Source: a virus
Virus record (IMG/VR): IMGVR_UViG_3300021420_000018
Coordinates: 1-64,000 of that record
DNA length: 64,000 nucleotides
Strand: one strand, 5' to 3'
Translations under genes and position numbers: made by a program
Notes under the pieces: generated by a model
What the model was told of the DNA's origin: nothing
Databases searched by the model: none
What the model saw: the letters and a program-made list of their open reading frames with translations, nothing else
Shown here: in pieces, positions 54,289-62,209 of the stretch
Position numbering within the stretch: position 1 is the stretch's first letter
How the letters are laid out: each line of letters opens with the position of its first letter

Positions 54289-55377
54289 ATGAAAGAACTA
54301 CTGGCAGTGATTCTCTTGCTGGCCGCAACGGCCGGCGCACAAACAACCGTGCAAGTGCCCTACACCGGAAGTTCCACGGTAACCACGACACTGGCGCCGG
54401 GCACCGTCGCGATTACAGTGGTCTGTCCTAATGCGGCGACGGCCACTATTTCCGGGACGACGGTGACCTGCCCTTCGTCGACGCCAGGACCGGCGCGAAC
54501 CAAGCTCACACCTAGCGGCGGCAACGATCAGGCAATCATCTACGGGGCCGCAGCGAAGGGGCCGATCGAGCTTGCCTGCGGCGCAACTGGATGCGTGTTC
54601 AGGCTATCGAGTTCGACACTGCCATCCGGCGCCGACATCTGGATTGATGACGGTGTGACCGTACAAGATTTGACCGCATATACCGGCTTCGCTCATCTGT
54701 TCGCGCTCTCGGGATTAAGCGGCGTGACCATCGCAGGTTCCGGCTCTGCTACCGCGGGCAAACTCAGCATGCCTCTGACCTACGCCAAGAACTTCGGTGC
54801 CGCAGGATTTCCGGTGAACATGTGCATCTGGATGGAGACTTCATCGAACATCTCGATCTCCGGACTCAGGTTTGACCAGTGCGGCGGCGATTCCATCTAC
54901 ATCGGCAAAGGTTCAACCAACGTCCACGTGACAAAAGTTGTCTCCACAAATCCGGTGAGAAACGGGTGCAGCGTCACCGACCAGCTCACGAATGTTCTCA
55001 TCGACTACAGCGACTTTTCCGGAGCTCATAATAAAGCGGCCGGCATCATGGATGGCTGCGACGCGGAACCGAATGGCACAGGCCAGGCCACACCGAACCC
55101 GGGGCAGTTCACAAAGCAGGTTGTGTTCGATCACGACAAGTTCCACGACAACGGCCAGGACGGGATTTGTTTCTGCCTGTACTTCATGAGCTCGACCGTG
55201 CCGCTCGACTACACCGTGACCAACAGCGATTCAACGAACAACAGTGGCACCAACTTCGAGAAATCCAACTGGCCGTCTGCGATGACAGGGCCAGTGCAGT
55301 TTGTGAAGGGCAGCGGAAACACCACGAACGGATTTGCGGTTCCATTTCCTGGGGCAGGTGCAAAGCTTCGTCCATGA
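54289..55377 (+). CDS. Secreted right-handed beta-helix protein
   Basis: 362 residues with a signal peptide (MKELLAVILLLAATAGA). Repeating turns (SSNISISGLRFDQCGGDSIYI, STNVHVTKVVSTNPVRN, LTNVLIDYSDFSGAHNKA) form a pectate-lyase-type solenoid. Candidate depolymerase or surface adhesin. Confidence 0.75.
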   Translation: MKELLAVILLLAATAGAQTTVQVPYTGSSTVTTTLAPGTVAITVVCPNAATATISGTTVTCPSSTPGPARTKLTPSGGNDQAIIYGAAAKGPIELACGATGCVFRLSSSTLPSGADIWIDDGVTVQDLTAYTGFAHLFALSGLSGVTIAGSGSATAGKLSMPLTYAKNFGAAGFPVNMCIWMETSSNISISGLRFDQCGGDSIYIGKGSTNVHVTKVVSTNPVRNGCSVTDQLTNVLIDYSDFSGAHNKAAGIMDGCDAEPNGTGQATPNPGQFTKQVVFDHDKFHDNGQDGICFCLYFMSSTVPLDYTVTNSDSTNNSGTNFEKSNWPSAMTGPVQFVKGSGNTTNGFAVPFPGAGAKLRP

Positions 55378-55577
55378 AGCGGAAGATGATTCAAACCAGT
55401 GAGACGTGGGGATGTTCGGACTGCGCGTGGTTATTCATTCCCAGTCCGGGACCGCCGGTCGGCAGGACCTTCGAAGAGATGAAAGACAACTTCCGCCGCG
55501 AGCGCGATAGCGCATTCGCACGCCACAACTGCAGAAAATATCCGCGGCTGGAAAAGTGCGCACCGCTGGCTTCATGA
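55374..55577 (+). CDS. Small Cys-containing protein
   Basis: 67 residues. SETWGCSDCAWLFIP, GPPVGRTFEEMKDNF, FARHNCRKY match a small conserved phage/host layout I recognise but cannot name. ATGA coupling. Confidence 0.6.
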   Translation: MKRKMIQTSETWGCSDCAWLFIPSPGPPVGRTFEEMKDNFRRERDSAFARHNCRKYPRLEKCAPLAS

Positions 55578-55786
55578 AACTCGCCATCGAATCCTGGTTT
55601 GCCTTCGCGGGATTACTGCTCATCTGGACATTCCTGATCCTCATCATGAGCATGGCTGGTTATGCCCCGAGGCGTGACTCCTTGGTGATGAACGCCACAG
55701 GCATCGCCGTGGTGCTCTGGGCCATAGTTGCAGCACTCGGCGGAATCGTTTATGTTCTGAACCATTTTACGGAGGTGTTCCGATAA
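55574..55786 (+). CDS. Two-helix membrane protein
   Basis: 70 residues; WFAFAGLLLIWTFLILIMS and GIAVVLWAIVAALGGIVYVL. TAATG joins it to the next gene. Confidence 0.6.
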   Translation: MKLAIESWFAFAGLLLIWTFLILIMSMAGYAPRRDSLVMNATGIAVVLWAIVAALGGIVYVLNHFTEVFR

Positions 55787-55971
55787 TGAGCCGCCTGGTT
55801 CCATACTGCGCCGAGTGCGATAGTCCGCTGAACGCGAATGGCACGTGTCCGAAGTGCCGAGACTCGGAGGACGAACAGTTCGTGGTCGATATGGAGTCGC
55901 GCTATCTTGCGCCGGCCGCTCCTGTCCGTATTGCAGATGTTTTGCGCCGCACACCGGAGGATGAAGAATGA
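55786..55971 (+). CDS. Zinc-ribbon microprotein
   Basis: 61 residues; CAECDSPLNANGTCPKC then an acidic helix. ATGA coupling downstream. Confidence 0.6.
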   Translation: MSRLVPYCAECDSPLNANGTCPKCRDSEDEQFVVDMESRYLAPAAPVRIADVLRRTPEDEE

Positions 55972-56432
55972 GCCTGGTTGAGAAAGAAAAAAGCATGCCA
56001 TTCGATAACGGGCCCAAGCGGCCGGACGGGCAGTACAGTCGCTATGCTGTGCTTCCTGAATCAGAACGCGCCAAAGGTTTTGTCCGGCCAGTTCGTCACA
56101 GCTACGTACACGTAGGGCTGGCTGTTCCAGCCAATCCGCTGCGGGATCTCACCGAAGAAGAGAAGGAACGGTACGGGCAATACGGCTACGTCCAATACGA
56201 AGCGTATCCGCCAAGCGAAACGTCATCCATCACCGGACGTTTCTGGACGCAAGCTGATCTCGATAAGATCGCCCGCGGCTGCGGCGTGCAGACAACCATG
56301 GGCGATGCGCTTGCCCAAACTTATGCGCGAGATCCTTCCTACTACGGCGCGACGTTTTGCTGCGGCTGCCACAAGCATCTTCCAGTGGCCGAGTTTGTTT
56401 GGGACGGAACCGACGAACGGGTGGGATCGTGA
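55968..56432 (+). CDS. Conserved phage protein, CCGCHKHL motif
   Basis: 154 residues. FWTQADLDKIARGCGVQTTMGDALAQTYARDP, FCCGCHKHLPVAEFVWDGTDERVGS: a C-terminal block I recognise as recurrent in phage genomes but of unknown role. Confidence 0.6.
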   Translation: MSLVEKEKSMPFDNGPKRPDGQYSRYAVLPESERAKGFVRPVRHSYVHVGLAVPANPLRDLTEEEKERYGQYGYVQYEAYPPSETSSITGRFWTQADLDKIARGCGVQTTMGDALAQTYARDPSYYGATFCCGCHKHLPVAEFVWDGTDERVGS

Positions 56433-56509
56433 GGCGGATAATCGTGGTGACCAACAACTTGTGTGCACCGTATCCTGGAGATTCGCAGCCTGACTACCGG
56501 GCCAACTGA
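56429..56509 (+). CDS. 26-residue microprotein
   Basis: GTG start overlapping the previous stop; MRRIIVVTNNLCAPYPGD... Short but coupled to its neighbour. Confidence 0.35.
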   Translation: MRRIIVVTNNLCAPYPGDSQPDYRAN

Positions 56510-56676
56510 TTTTCCTGGGGCTCTGGAGATGGCGCTGGTGGACGCAGTGGCAGAACTGGAGCTAGTCCTCGACCAGGTGCGTCGAGTCGTTCCTGACGCT
56601 CCGTGAGTCTGATGTAAGCCAGGCAGAACAACAACACGATCACAGTGAACGCGGCCGATAGAATCAGCGTGAACAT
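56494..56676 (-). CDS. Small membrane protein
   Basis: 60 residues; helix FTLILSAAFTVIVLLFCLAYI then a basic, Pro-rich tail. Converges on the rightward gene block. Confidence 0.55.
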   Translation of the reverse strand: MFTLILSAAFTVIVLLFCLAYIRLTERQERLDAPGRGLAPVLPLRPPAPSPEPQENQLAR

Positions 56677-56703
56677 CTCTGATCTCCTTTTGTTTGTTAG
56701 GAT

Positions 56704-57060
56704 TTATTTGCCGACAGATTTCTTCGCGGCTTTAGCAGCCAGAGGACCGTCGTTATTGCTCGGGCTGCCATCGTATTCGCGGGCATGTGCGCTGGCCTTA
56801 ACGGCCGATGTCTTAATCATTGGGAGAAGCCAAAACTCAGCCACGTTCGCGGCATGCTCGGAACATCCGAACACACAACCTATGTCGGTTTGGATCCAGG
56901 CAACGACATCTTCGGATTCGCACGCGTAGCAGTAAGGTTTGACGAACTCGTTCTTCCACTGGAAGGTTTTGCCGCATTTTTCACAACTGACTTTCCAGTT
57001 CGGATCAACCGGCAACTGGACCCGAAGAGATACGCCGCACAGGGGGCAATAAAACTTCAT
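56704..57060 (-). CDS. Zinc-binding protein
   Basis: 118 residues: CPLCGVSLRV, CEKCGKTFQW, CYACESEDV, CSEH as metal ligands; Ala/Lys-rich tail. Confidence 0.65.
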   Translation of the reverse strand: MKFYCPLCGVSLRVQLPVDPNWKVSCEKCGKTFQWKNEFVKPYCYACESEDVVAWIQTDIGCVFGCSEHAANVAEFWLLPMIKTSAVKASAHAREYDGSPSNNDGPLAAKAAKKSVGK

Positions 57061-57098
57061 GGTTGCAGTTAGGGTAGCATTCTGGCATTCTCCAGGTC

Positions 57099-57557
57099 AT
57101 GAAGAAATTATTGACGACCATCTCACTGCTCGCCTTGCTGTTTTGCCTGGGCACTCCTGCTCACGCGCAAGAAACGCTTCAGCTTCAACTGAAGATTACA
57201 ACCGCTGGCGCCCATAACGTTGTTTTGAACTGGGTGGCTTCGGCAGACGCTGCACTCAACCCAACCTTGGGCTATCAAGTCTACCGAACCGCGGGTCTAT
57301 CCACCGTCTGTCCAGCTGTGCCGCCTTCGACGGTGGCCGCCGCACTGGCATCTGGTTTCGTGGTGATTAGCGGAGCGACGCCGATTACGGCTGTAACCTA
57401 TACCGATCTCGGCTTTCCCAACGCACCACTGCCTCCAGGCAACTATTGTTACTTTGTAGCGAGTGTACTCTCCGGAGCGAGTTCACTACCATCGAACCTT
57501 GCGCCAGCTCCGGTACTTCCAGCACCACCGACGGGGTTGGTGCCTACCCCCAGTTAG
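57099..57557 (+). CDS. Secreted fibronectin-III-like protein
   Basis: 152 residues with signal peptide (KKLLTTISLLALLFCLGTPAHA). VVLNWVASADAALNPTLGYQ VYRTAG and TYTDLGFPNAPLPPGNYCYF fit a single FN3-type beta-sandwich. A Pro-rich end follows. Likely surface-exposed. Confidence 0.65.
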   Translation: MKKLLTTISLLALLFCLGTPAHAQETLQLQLKITTAGAHNVVLNWVASADAALNPTLGYQVYRTAGLSTVCPAVPPSTVAAALASGFVVISGATPITAVTYTDLGFPNAPLPPGNYCYFVASVLSGASSLPSNLAPAPVLPAPPTGLVPTPS

Positions 57558-57642
57558 CTTTTTCTTTAAGATCTGTAACTCTTAAAAGTTTGTGTGCGCA
57601 AAATCACCAAACAGTTCTCTGGCTTTGGCATCGTATACCTCT

Positions 57643-57709
57643 GGGGCGCAGCCGGCAGTGAGCCGCTAACGCGACAGGTCGGCCACAAGCCGCTTCTCTG
57701 CTGCGCCCC
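57643..57709. other. Structured inverted-repeat element
   Basis: Perfect 10-bp stem GGGGCGCAGC/GCTGCGCCCC around 47 nt that hold two hairpins, CGGC-AGTGA-GCCG and CGGC-CACAA-GCCG. It lies in the 175-bp gap between convergent genes, next to an endonuclease gene. Confidence 0.5.
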
Positions 57710-57732
57710 TCCAGTTAATTCTCCAGAAGTGG

Positions 57733-58098
57733 TTAAGCCTTAGCTCTTTGGAACTTGCGGACGTAATCTAAAATTAACCCAACGAGTTCCGGATTCCGCT
57801 CAATCCATCCAACAAATGTATTGCAGCGAACGCAGAGCAAGGCACGGGCGCATTTTGCGCACGACTTTTCGCCTGGGCAGCAACTATGGTCGTGATCCAG
57901 AAACAGGACAGGCTTATTGGGATTGGCTTCTTCAGGCGTGCGCCGACATAGATAACAACGACCATCTTGCTCGGCAAGCTTTTGTTTGTAATATCCTAGT
58001 GGAACTCCATGGGCTCTGCAAAACGCTGCCTCAGTTGCGCATTTTCGACAAGATCCAGATCGCCAATTCGATGATATTTTACGAGTATTGCTTATCAT
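57733..58098 (-). CDS. Endonuclease VII-family nuclease
   Basis: 121 residues. LAEQDGRCYLCRRTPEEANPNKPVLFLDHDH then ALLCVRCNTFVGWIERNP is the HNH/zinc layout of the phage recombination endonuclease VII family. Probably a Holliday-junction or homing-type nuclease. Confidence 0.85.
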   Translation of the reverse strand: MISNTRKISSNWRSGSCRKCATEAAFCRAHGVPLGYYKQKLAEQDGRCYLCRRTPEEANPNKPVLFLDHDHSCCPGEKSCAKCARALLCVRCNTFVGWIERNPELVGLILDYVRKFQRAKA

Positions 58099-58111
58099 CG
58101 TTAGCCTTTCC

Positions 58112-58396
58112 TTAATCAGTCTGGTGTTCTCTCTTTTTCTCTAACGGTCGTCCGACGTGCCAGAAGCCGCACCATTTGCAGTGATACGCCTCTACGGGTG
58201 AGTGATGATTGCGGCGGATTCGTTCGACGACAAGTTTGGCCATAGGGTATGTGTAAGACTCTTTGCTGTCGCAAGTGGACCGCTTGATCTGCTCGTTCCG
58301 CACACGTTTGGAAATGGGCGAAGGGTTGCTGTGAGCGGCCATCTTTCTGGCCTTGTGCGCAGCAGCCAGTTCCATGATCTCGTCCCGCAGGGTCAT
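58112..58396 (-). CDS. Small zinc-type protein
   Basis: 94 residues. YTYPMAKLVVERIRRNHHSP, then YHCKWCGFWHVGRP, a layout recurrent in small phage proteins. Confidence 0.6.
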   Translation of the reverse strand: MTLRDEIMELAAAHKARKMAAHSNPSPISKRVRNEQIKRSTCDSKESYTYPMAKLVVERIRRNHHSPVEAYHCKWCGFWHVGRPLEKKREHQTD

Positions 58397-58596
58397 GGCG
58401 AGCCCTTAGGTTTCTCCAGTTCGCAATAGAAAATATCGCGAGTCCACGACGTGAGTTCCGGGTGGGCCTTGTGTTCATTGGCGTCTAGTTCGCCCACGAG
58501 TCTCCTCGCTGATTCCAAATCGAGTCCGGAGCGCACGACTCTTGTACCGCGATAGTCTTTTTGGTTGATCGAACGAATGACGCTATAGGTTCTCAT
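58393..58596 (-). CDS. Small hypothetical protein
   Basis: 67 residues starting MRTYSVIRSINQKDY; compact alpha/beta pattern. ATGA coupling both sides. Confidence 0.5.
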   Translation of the reverse strand: MRTYSVIRSINQKDYRGTRVVRSGLDLESARRLVGELDANEHKAHPELTSWTRDIFYCELEKPKGSP

Positions 58597-58787
58597 CTGA
58601 ATCTCCACATGAGGATAGGAATCAGCAGGAACAGGAAGATGATCGTTTCGATCCGCTGCATTTGGATTACCGAGTTGTAGCCGCTTCCCCATTCGTCGAC
58701 CCAGAAAGACGAGCCTAGTTTGCAGAGCAGCCAGGCGACAGACAGAAGCAATATAAAAATGGCGTTACGTAGCACCTTTTGAGTCAT
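58593..58787 (-). CDS. Two-helix membrane protein
   Basis: 64 residues; NAIFILLLSVAWLLCKLG and IIFLFLLIPILMW. Coupled with its neighbours. Confidence 0.55.
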   Translation of the reverse strand: MTQKVLRNAIFILLLSVAWLLCKLGSSFWVDEWGSGYNSVIQMQRIETIIFLFLLIPILMWRFR

Positions 58788-58984
58788 ACCTGTTCCTCGA
58801 TAAACTCGGCCAGCTTGATGGCCATAGCTCTGGCCTCGTCCATGGAAGTCGCCGTTCTAGTTTGCCGGCAGCATCCCATGAGGACCCCGCACCAAAAGGC
58901 GAGCTGCGGATTAGGTTCCAGTTCAGAAGTGCCAGGCACTCGGCCGGTAAGCTGGTATTCGCGAAGCCATTGGCTGACTTTCAT
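58784..58984 (-). CDS. Small hypothetical protein
   Basis: 66 residues (MKVSQWLREYQLTGRV...), C-terminal helix. Function unknown. Confidence 0.5.
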   Translation of the reverse strand: MKVSQWLREYQLTGRVPGTSELEPNPQLAFWCGVLMGCCRQTRTATSMDEARAMAIKLAEFIEEQV

Positions 58985-59112
58985 AGGACGGCCCATCGTT
59001 CCTGGTTAAATATATAAAGAGCGAGCGCCAGCGCCGGTATAGCAATCAGAGCCAGCCAGAAGGCGGACCAGAACAACCAGTCGAATAAGCTAAGTCTCGG
59101 TGGCTGTTTCAT
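58981..59112 (-). CDS. Single-helix membrane protein
   Basis: 43 residues; LFDWLFWSAFWLALIAIPALALALYIF in two stretches. ATGA coupling. Confidence 0.5.
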   Translation of the reverse strand: MKQPPRLSLFDWLFWSAFWLALIAIPALALALYIFNQERWAVL

Positions 59113-59378
59113 GGCAGTAATGCCTTGCCGTTTGCAGGGCTTCGCAACAAGCTGACCCGCCACCTAAGCAGGTACACGACTTCGTTCTGCCGCATTTCTG
59201 GCCGTTGCGCGACGTACTCCAAAACTGTGTCCAGCTCTTCCAGCCGGGCCTTTTGGTCGGTATCGCTGACCGTGTTGATAAAACTCACAAACTCTCGGTG
59301 AAGTTCCACGCAGGCCCTAGCCAAACGAGTCCTGGTGTCTTCCTTTGCCACTACCAGTTCATTTACGGTTTCGCTCAT
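59109..59378 (-). CDS. Helical protein
   Basis: 89 residues; all-helical and charged. AAAGGGAGAATCAAA precedes ATG, a ribosome-binding sequence repeated before several leftward genes. Confidence 0.55.
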   Translation of the reverse strand: MSETVNELVVAKEDTRTRLARACVELHREFVSFINTVSDTDQKARLEELDTVLEYVAQRPEMRQNEVVYLLRWRVSLLRSPANGKALLP

Positions 59379-59399
59379 TTTGATTCTCCCTTTGAGATT

Positions 59400-60755
59400 T
59401 TATTCTTCCCAACTAAAACTGGATGCTGCCGCCTCCTCGAATCTCGTTCTGTGATCGAGAAATACAAAGGGCACCAGATCGACGGGCCCACTGCGCTGCT
59501 TGGCGATAATCATTTCGGTTTGCGCCTTCTGTTCCGCGGAGATCTCGCCTTTGCTCTTGAACAGGTAGGGCCGGTGAATAAACAGCACGGTGTCGGCCGC
59601 TTCCTCGAGCCCGCCGCTTTCTTTGAGATCGGAGAGCTGCGGCCGGCGATCTTCACGCTCCGGAGCGCGGCCAATCTGGCTCAGTGCGAGCACAGGCACG
59701 GCGAGATCCTTGGCCAGCGCTTTGAGGCTGCGCGCGACTTCCGCGACTTCTTCGTGCCGGCGTCCGGGGCGCTTAGTGCCCGGAGAGACCAGCTGCAGGT
59801 AATCGATGATGGCCAGGGCCAAGCCTCGTTCGCGTTTCATGCGGCTTGCGCGGATGGCGATATCGATCACCGAGGATGATGAAGAGTCGTCTATCTCGAT
59901 CTTCCAGGCCATCATTTCGCCGATCACTTGCGCGATCGCGGACCAATCCTCGCGGCGAATGTGGCCGGTCCTCAGCAGGTGCGAGTTAATGCGTGCGCGG
60001 GAAGTCAGGAGCCTCGTGATCAGCGAGTCCGCCGACATTTCCAGGCTGAAGATGGCGATGGGCCCGCCGCCAGCGACCGAGACGTTCTCAGCGATATTGA
60101 GAGCGAGGGCGCTCTTTCCAACCGAGGGTCTGGCTGCCAGGATGATTAGCTCAGAAGGCTGGAGTCCGGACGTAAGGGCGTCCAGCTGGTTGTAACCTGT
60201 GGATAGGCCGGTCAAACGGCGCCCTTCGTGTATTATTTTCTCGATTTTGTCGCTGTAGTCGGGTATCAGCTTCCGGATCCCCACGAGGCCTTTGCTGGCT
60301 TGGGTGTCAGACAGCGCTGTAAATGCTGCGTGCGCTTGTTCAAGCAGGGCCGATGCGCTATCGCCTTCGAGCGCATTGGTCAATATCGACTGTGCAACAA
60401 AAGCCGCGGCACGCCTGATCGAGACATCTTTAACGATGGCAGCGTAGTGAGCAACATTGCTGATCCGCGGAACTCCATCGATCAGCGCCGATAAATAGGC
60501 TGGACCTCCCGCAGCCTCAAGATCCCCGGTGAGCTGAAGATGCTCAGTTAGTGTTATGAGATCGATCGGCTCCCGGGCGGCCGCGAGCTGAATCATGTGG
60601 GTTAAGGTTCTACGGTGGCGATCATCGAAAAAATCTTCAGCATTTACCTTCTCGATGACCGTACTCAGGGTATCGTTGTCGAGTAAAATCGCGCCGAGGA
60701 TCGCGCGCTCCGCATCAGGATTCTGTGGCAGATGGGGAGTCTCTTCTGGTTTCAC
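59400..60755 (-). CDS. dnaB: Replicative DNA helicase DnaB
   Basis: 451 residues, full length. N-terminal domain (PHLPQNPDAERAILGAILLD), then the RecA fold: Walker A ILAARPSVGKSALALN, IFSLEMS, Walker B LAIIDYLQL, VLALSQIGR. Unwinds the phage fork; partner of the DnaC-like protein at 41992. Confidence 0.95.
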   Translation of the reverse strand: MKPEETPHLPQNPDAERAILGAILLDNDTLSTVIEKVNAEDFFDDRHRRTLTHMIQLAAAREPIDLITLTEHLQLTGDLEAAGGPAYLSALIDGVPRISNVAHYAAIVKDVSIRRAAAFVAQSILTNALEGDSASALLEQAHAAFTALSDTQASKGLVGIRKLIPDYSDKIEKIIHEGRRLTGLSTGYNQLDALTSGLQPSELIILAARPSVGKSALALNIAENVSVAGGGPIAIFSLEMSADSLITRLLTSRARINSHLLRTGHIRREDWSAIAQVIGEMMAWKIEIDDSSSSSVIDIAIRASRMKRERGLALAIIDYLQLVSPGTKRPGRRHEEVAEVARSLKALAKDLAVPVLALSQIGRAPEREDRRPQLSDLKESGGLEEAADTVLFIHRPYLFKSKGEISAEQKAQTEMIIAKQRSGPVDLVPFVFLDHRTRFEEAAASSFSWEE

Positions 60756-61198
60756 GCGGTCTTTCTCTGAAAGTTCTTCTCAAACCACGCGAGTCTCCGA
60801 CAGGTGTCGCTACAGTATTTTTGCCAAGGTTTTTTGGGCGCAAACTCTTTGCGACATCCTTCACAACGTTCCGAGGCAAAGGTCATTTTGGTCCGCCTTA
60901 TCTCTCTGCGTTTGCCATTAAAGCTAGGATTCAAAGACTTGATTAGTTTCGCTTCGTGTTTGAACGCCGCGTGTGCATTGTCAAAGAACTCTGCCGCCAC
61001 CCTAGTGCAATCAGGCAAGTGGACATTTAACGGATGGGACCGCGACAATGGCCTACAGAGGCCGTTTGCGCTCGCACCAACGTAGAAGGCTTCATCGCCC
61101 TTCCAGATCGTGTAAACGCACGGTTTTGATAGGGTTATAAAATCCCTGCTAGTCCAAGTGAATGTTGCCATGTCGTGCTTTGTCTTTGGTTGTGGCAT
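60752..61198 (-). CDS. GIY-YIG-like nuclease with zinc finger
   Basis: 148 residues. CVYTIWKGDEAFYVGASANG is a GIY-YIG variant; AAFKHEAKLIKSLNP holds the Glu; a C-terminal finger (CEGCRKEFAPKKPWQKYCSDTC) follows. ATGA overlap with dnaB. ATG 61171 is an alternative start. Confidence 0.7.
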   Translation of the reverse strand: MPQPKTKHDMATFTWTSRDFITLSKPCVYTIWKGDEAFYVGASANGLCRPLSRSHPLNVHLPDCTRVAAEFFDNAHAAFKHEAKLIKSLNPSFNGKRREIRRTKMTFASERCEGCRKEFAPKKPWQKYCSDTCRRLAWFEKNFQRKTA

Positions 61199-61243
61199 GA
61201 TGCGTCTATACGCCATCGGAACGCATGCGTCAAGGCCTTAGCG

Positions 61244-61693
61244 TCACAGCCGGATCGCCCTCCGCGACTTGAGCTGTGCCAGTTCGGCTTGCAGTTCATT
61301 GACTCTTGCCCTTGCGCCAGGCTCCGGTGGCATTCCTGGTCCTGCTATGACCGGCAGTCTGCCGATAAGTTCGACCCTCAGCTGGTCGATCCTGTTCTGC
61401 ATAAGCTGAAGGTCTTGGCGGGTTCGTAGATCGGCAAGCCTGCGCAGTGCCGGCTTGTCGATGTAGACCGCAAAGTATTCGGCATACTGCGCCGGCAGCC
61501 GGTCGCTGAAACGTCTCCTGTGAACATTGGCGGCAGCCGCGGCCTTTACTCGCGATCCGCGGCCGCGAGCCAGGATGCGCGTACCTTTGACGGCGTAAGC
61601 GCGAAGCTGCTTGAGGAAGGCGTTGCCTTCAGGTGTGTTGGGGACCCGAAGCAATGTGGCGATGGTTGGATCGTTCAGACCTGGTTTAGCCAC
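61244..61693 (-). CDS. Basic helical protein
   Basis: 149 residues, Arg/Ala-rich helices with a coiled-coil-like C-terminus (RVNELQAELAQLKSRR). Function unknown. Confidence 0.5.
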   Translation of the reverse strand: MAKPGLNDPTIATLLRVPNTPEGNAFLKQLRAYAVKGTRILARGRGSRVKAAAAANVHRRRFSDRLPAQYAEYFAVYIDKPALRRLADLRTRQDLQLMQNRIDQLRVELIGRLPVIAGPGMPPEPGARARVNELQAELAQLKSRRAIRL

Positions 61694-61937
61694 GGCGCTT
61701 CTCTTTGGCTAGCTGCTGTATTTTGTAGGCAGTTAGTACCGTGGCCGCGTACAGACCGGCCAGCATCTCGAATGGATCGGAACTGGCTGCAGAAGCCGCC
61801 CTCGCTGCGGAGTGGCTCACCCTTGCGACCACGCGCTTGCGCTTCCAAGGGCCAAGTGAGACGTCCAGGTGTTCGAGCGCGAAACTGTGTAACTGGCTCA
61901 GCCAAAGATCAATCTCGTCAGGTTTTGTTTTCGGCAT
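61686..61937 (-). CDS. Small helical protein
   Basis: 83 residues; overlaps its neighbour. LGPWKRKRVVARV then an Ala-rich helix. Confidence 0.5.
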   Translation of the reverse strand: MPKTKPDEIDLWLSQLHSFALEHLDVSLGPWKRKRVVARVSHSAARAASAASSDPFEMLAGLYAATVLTAYKIQQLAKEKRRG

Positions 61938-61952
61938 TTCGCTCCTTTATTT

Positions 61953-62204
61953 TCATTTGGTCCTCTTGAGAAACGTGTTGAGAAATGTGCTGCCCACGAT
62001 GATCTTGGTGCCGGCCGGGACCGTCATGATGACTTCCACTGGTTGAGGTGGCCCCGCCTGCACTATTTGTGCGTCGGTATCGGCTTCCAGGCAGACACCG
62101 ACTTGGCAGTTGACCGAAGGTTGGTCCGGCGAGACCACGAGCTGCACGTGGCCTCGCGAACACACGTATGGCGTTACCCTGAACCGCATGCGCTCTCGTT
62201 TCAT
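61953..62204 (-). CDS. Small beta-rich protein
   Basis: 83 residues; alternating strands (RMRFRVTPYVC, HVQLVVSPDQP, EVIMTVPAGTKIIVG). Between parB and the preceding helical genes. Confidence 0.5.
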   Translation of the reverse strand: MKRERMRFRVTPYVCSRGHVQLVVSPDQPSVNCQVGVCLEADTDAQIVQAGPPQPVEVIMTVPAGTKIIVGSTFLNTFLKRTK

Positions 62205-62209
62205 GGGAC

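Noticed and set aside
54050-54431. Frames after the promoter at 54017
   Set aside because: Two competing frames with poor composition, one overlapping the signal-peptide gene; neither shows a domain.
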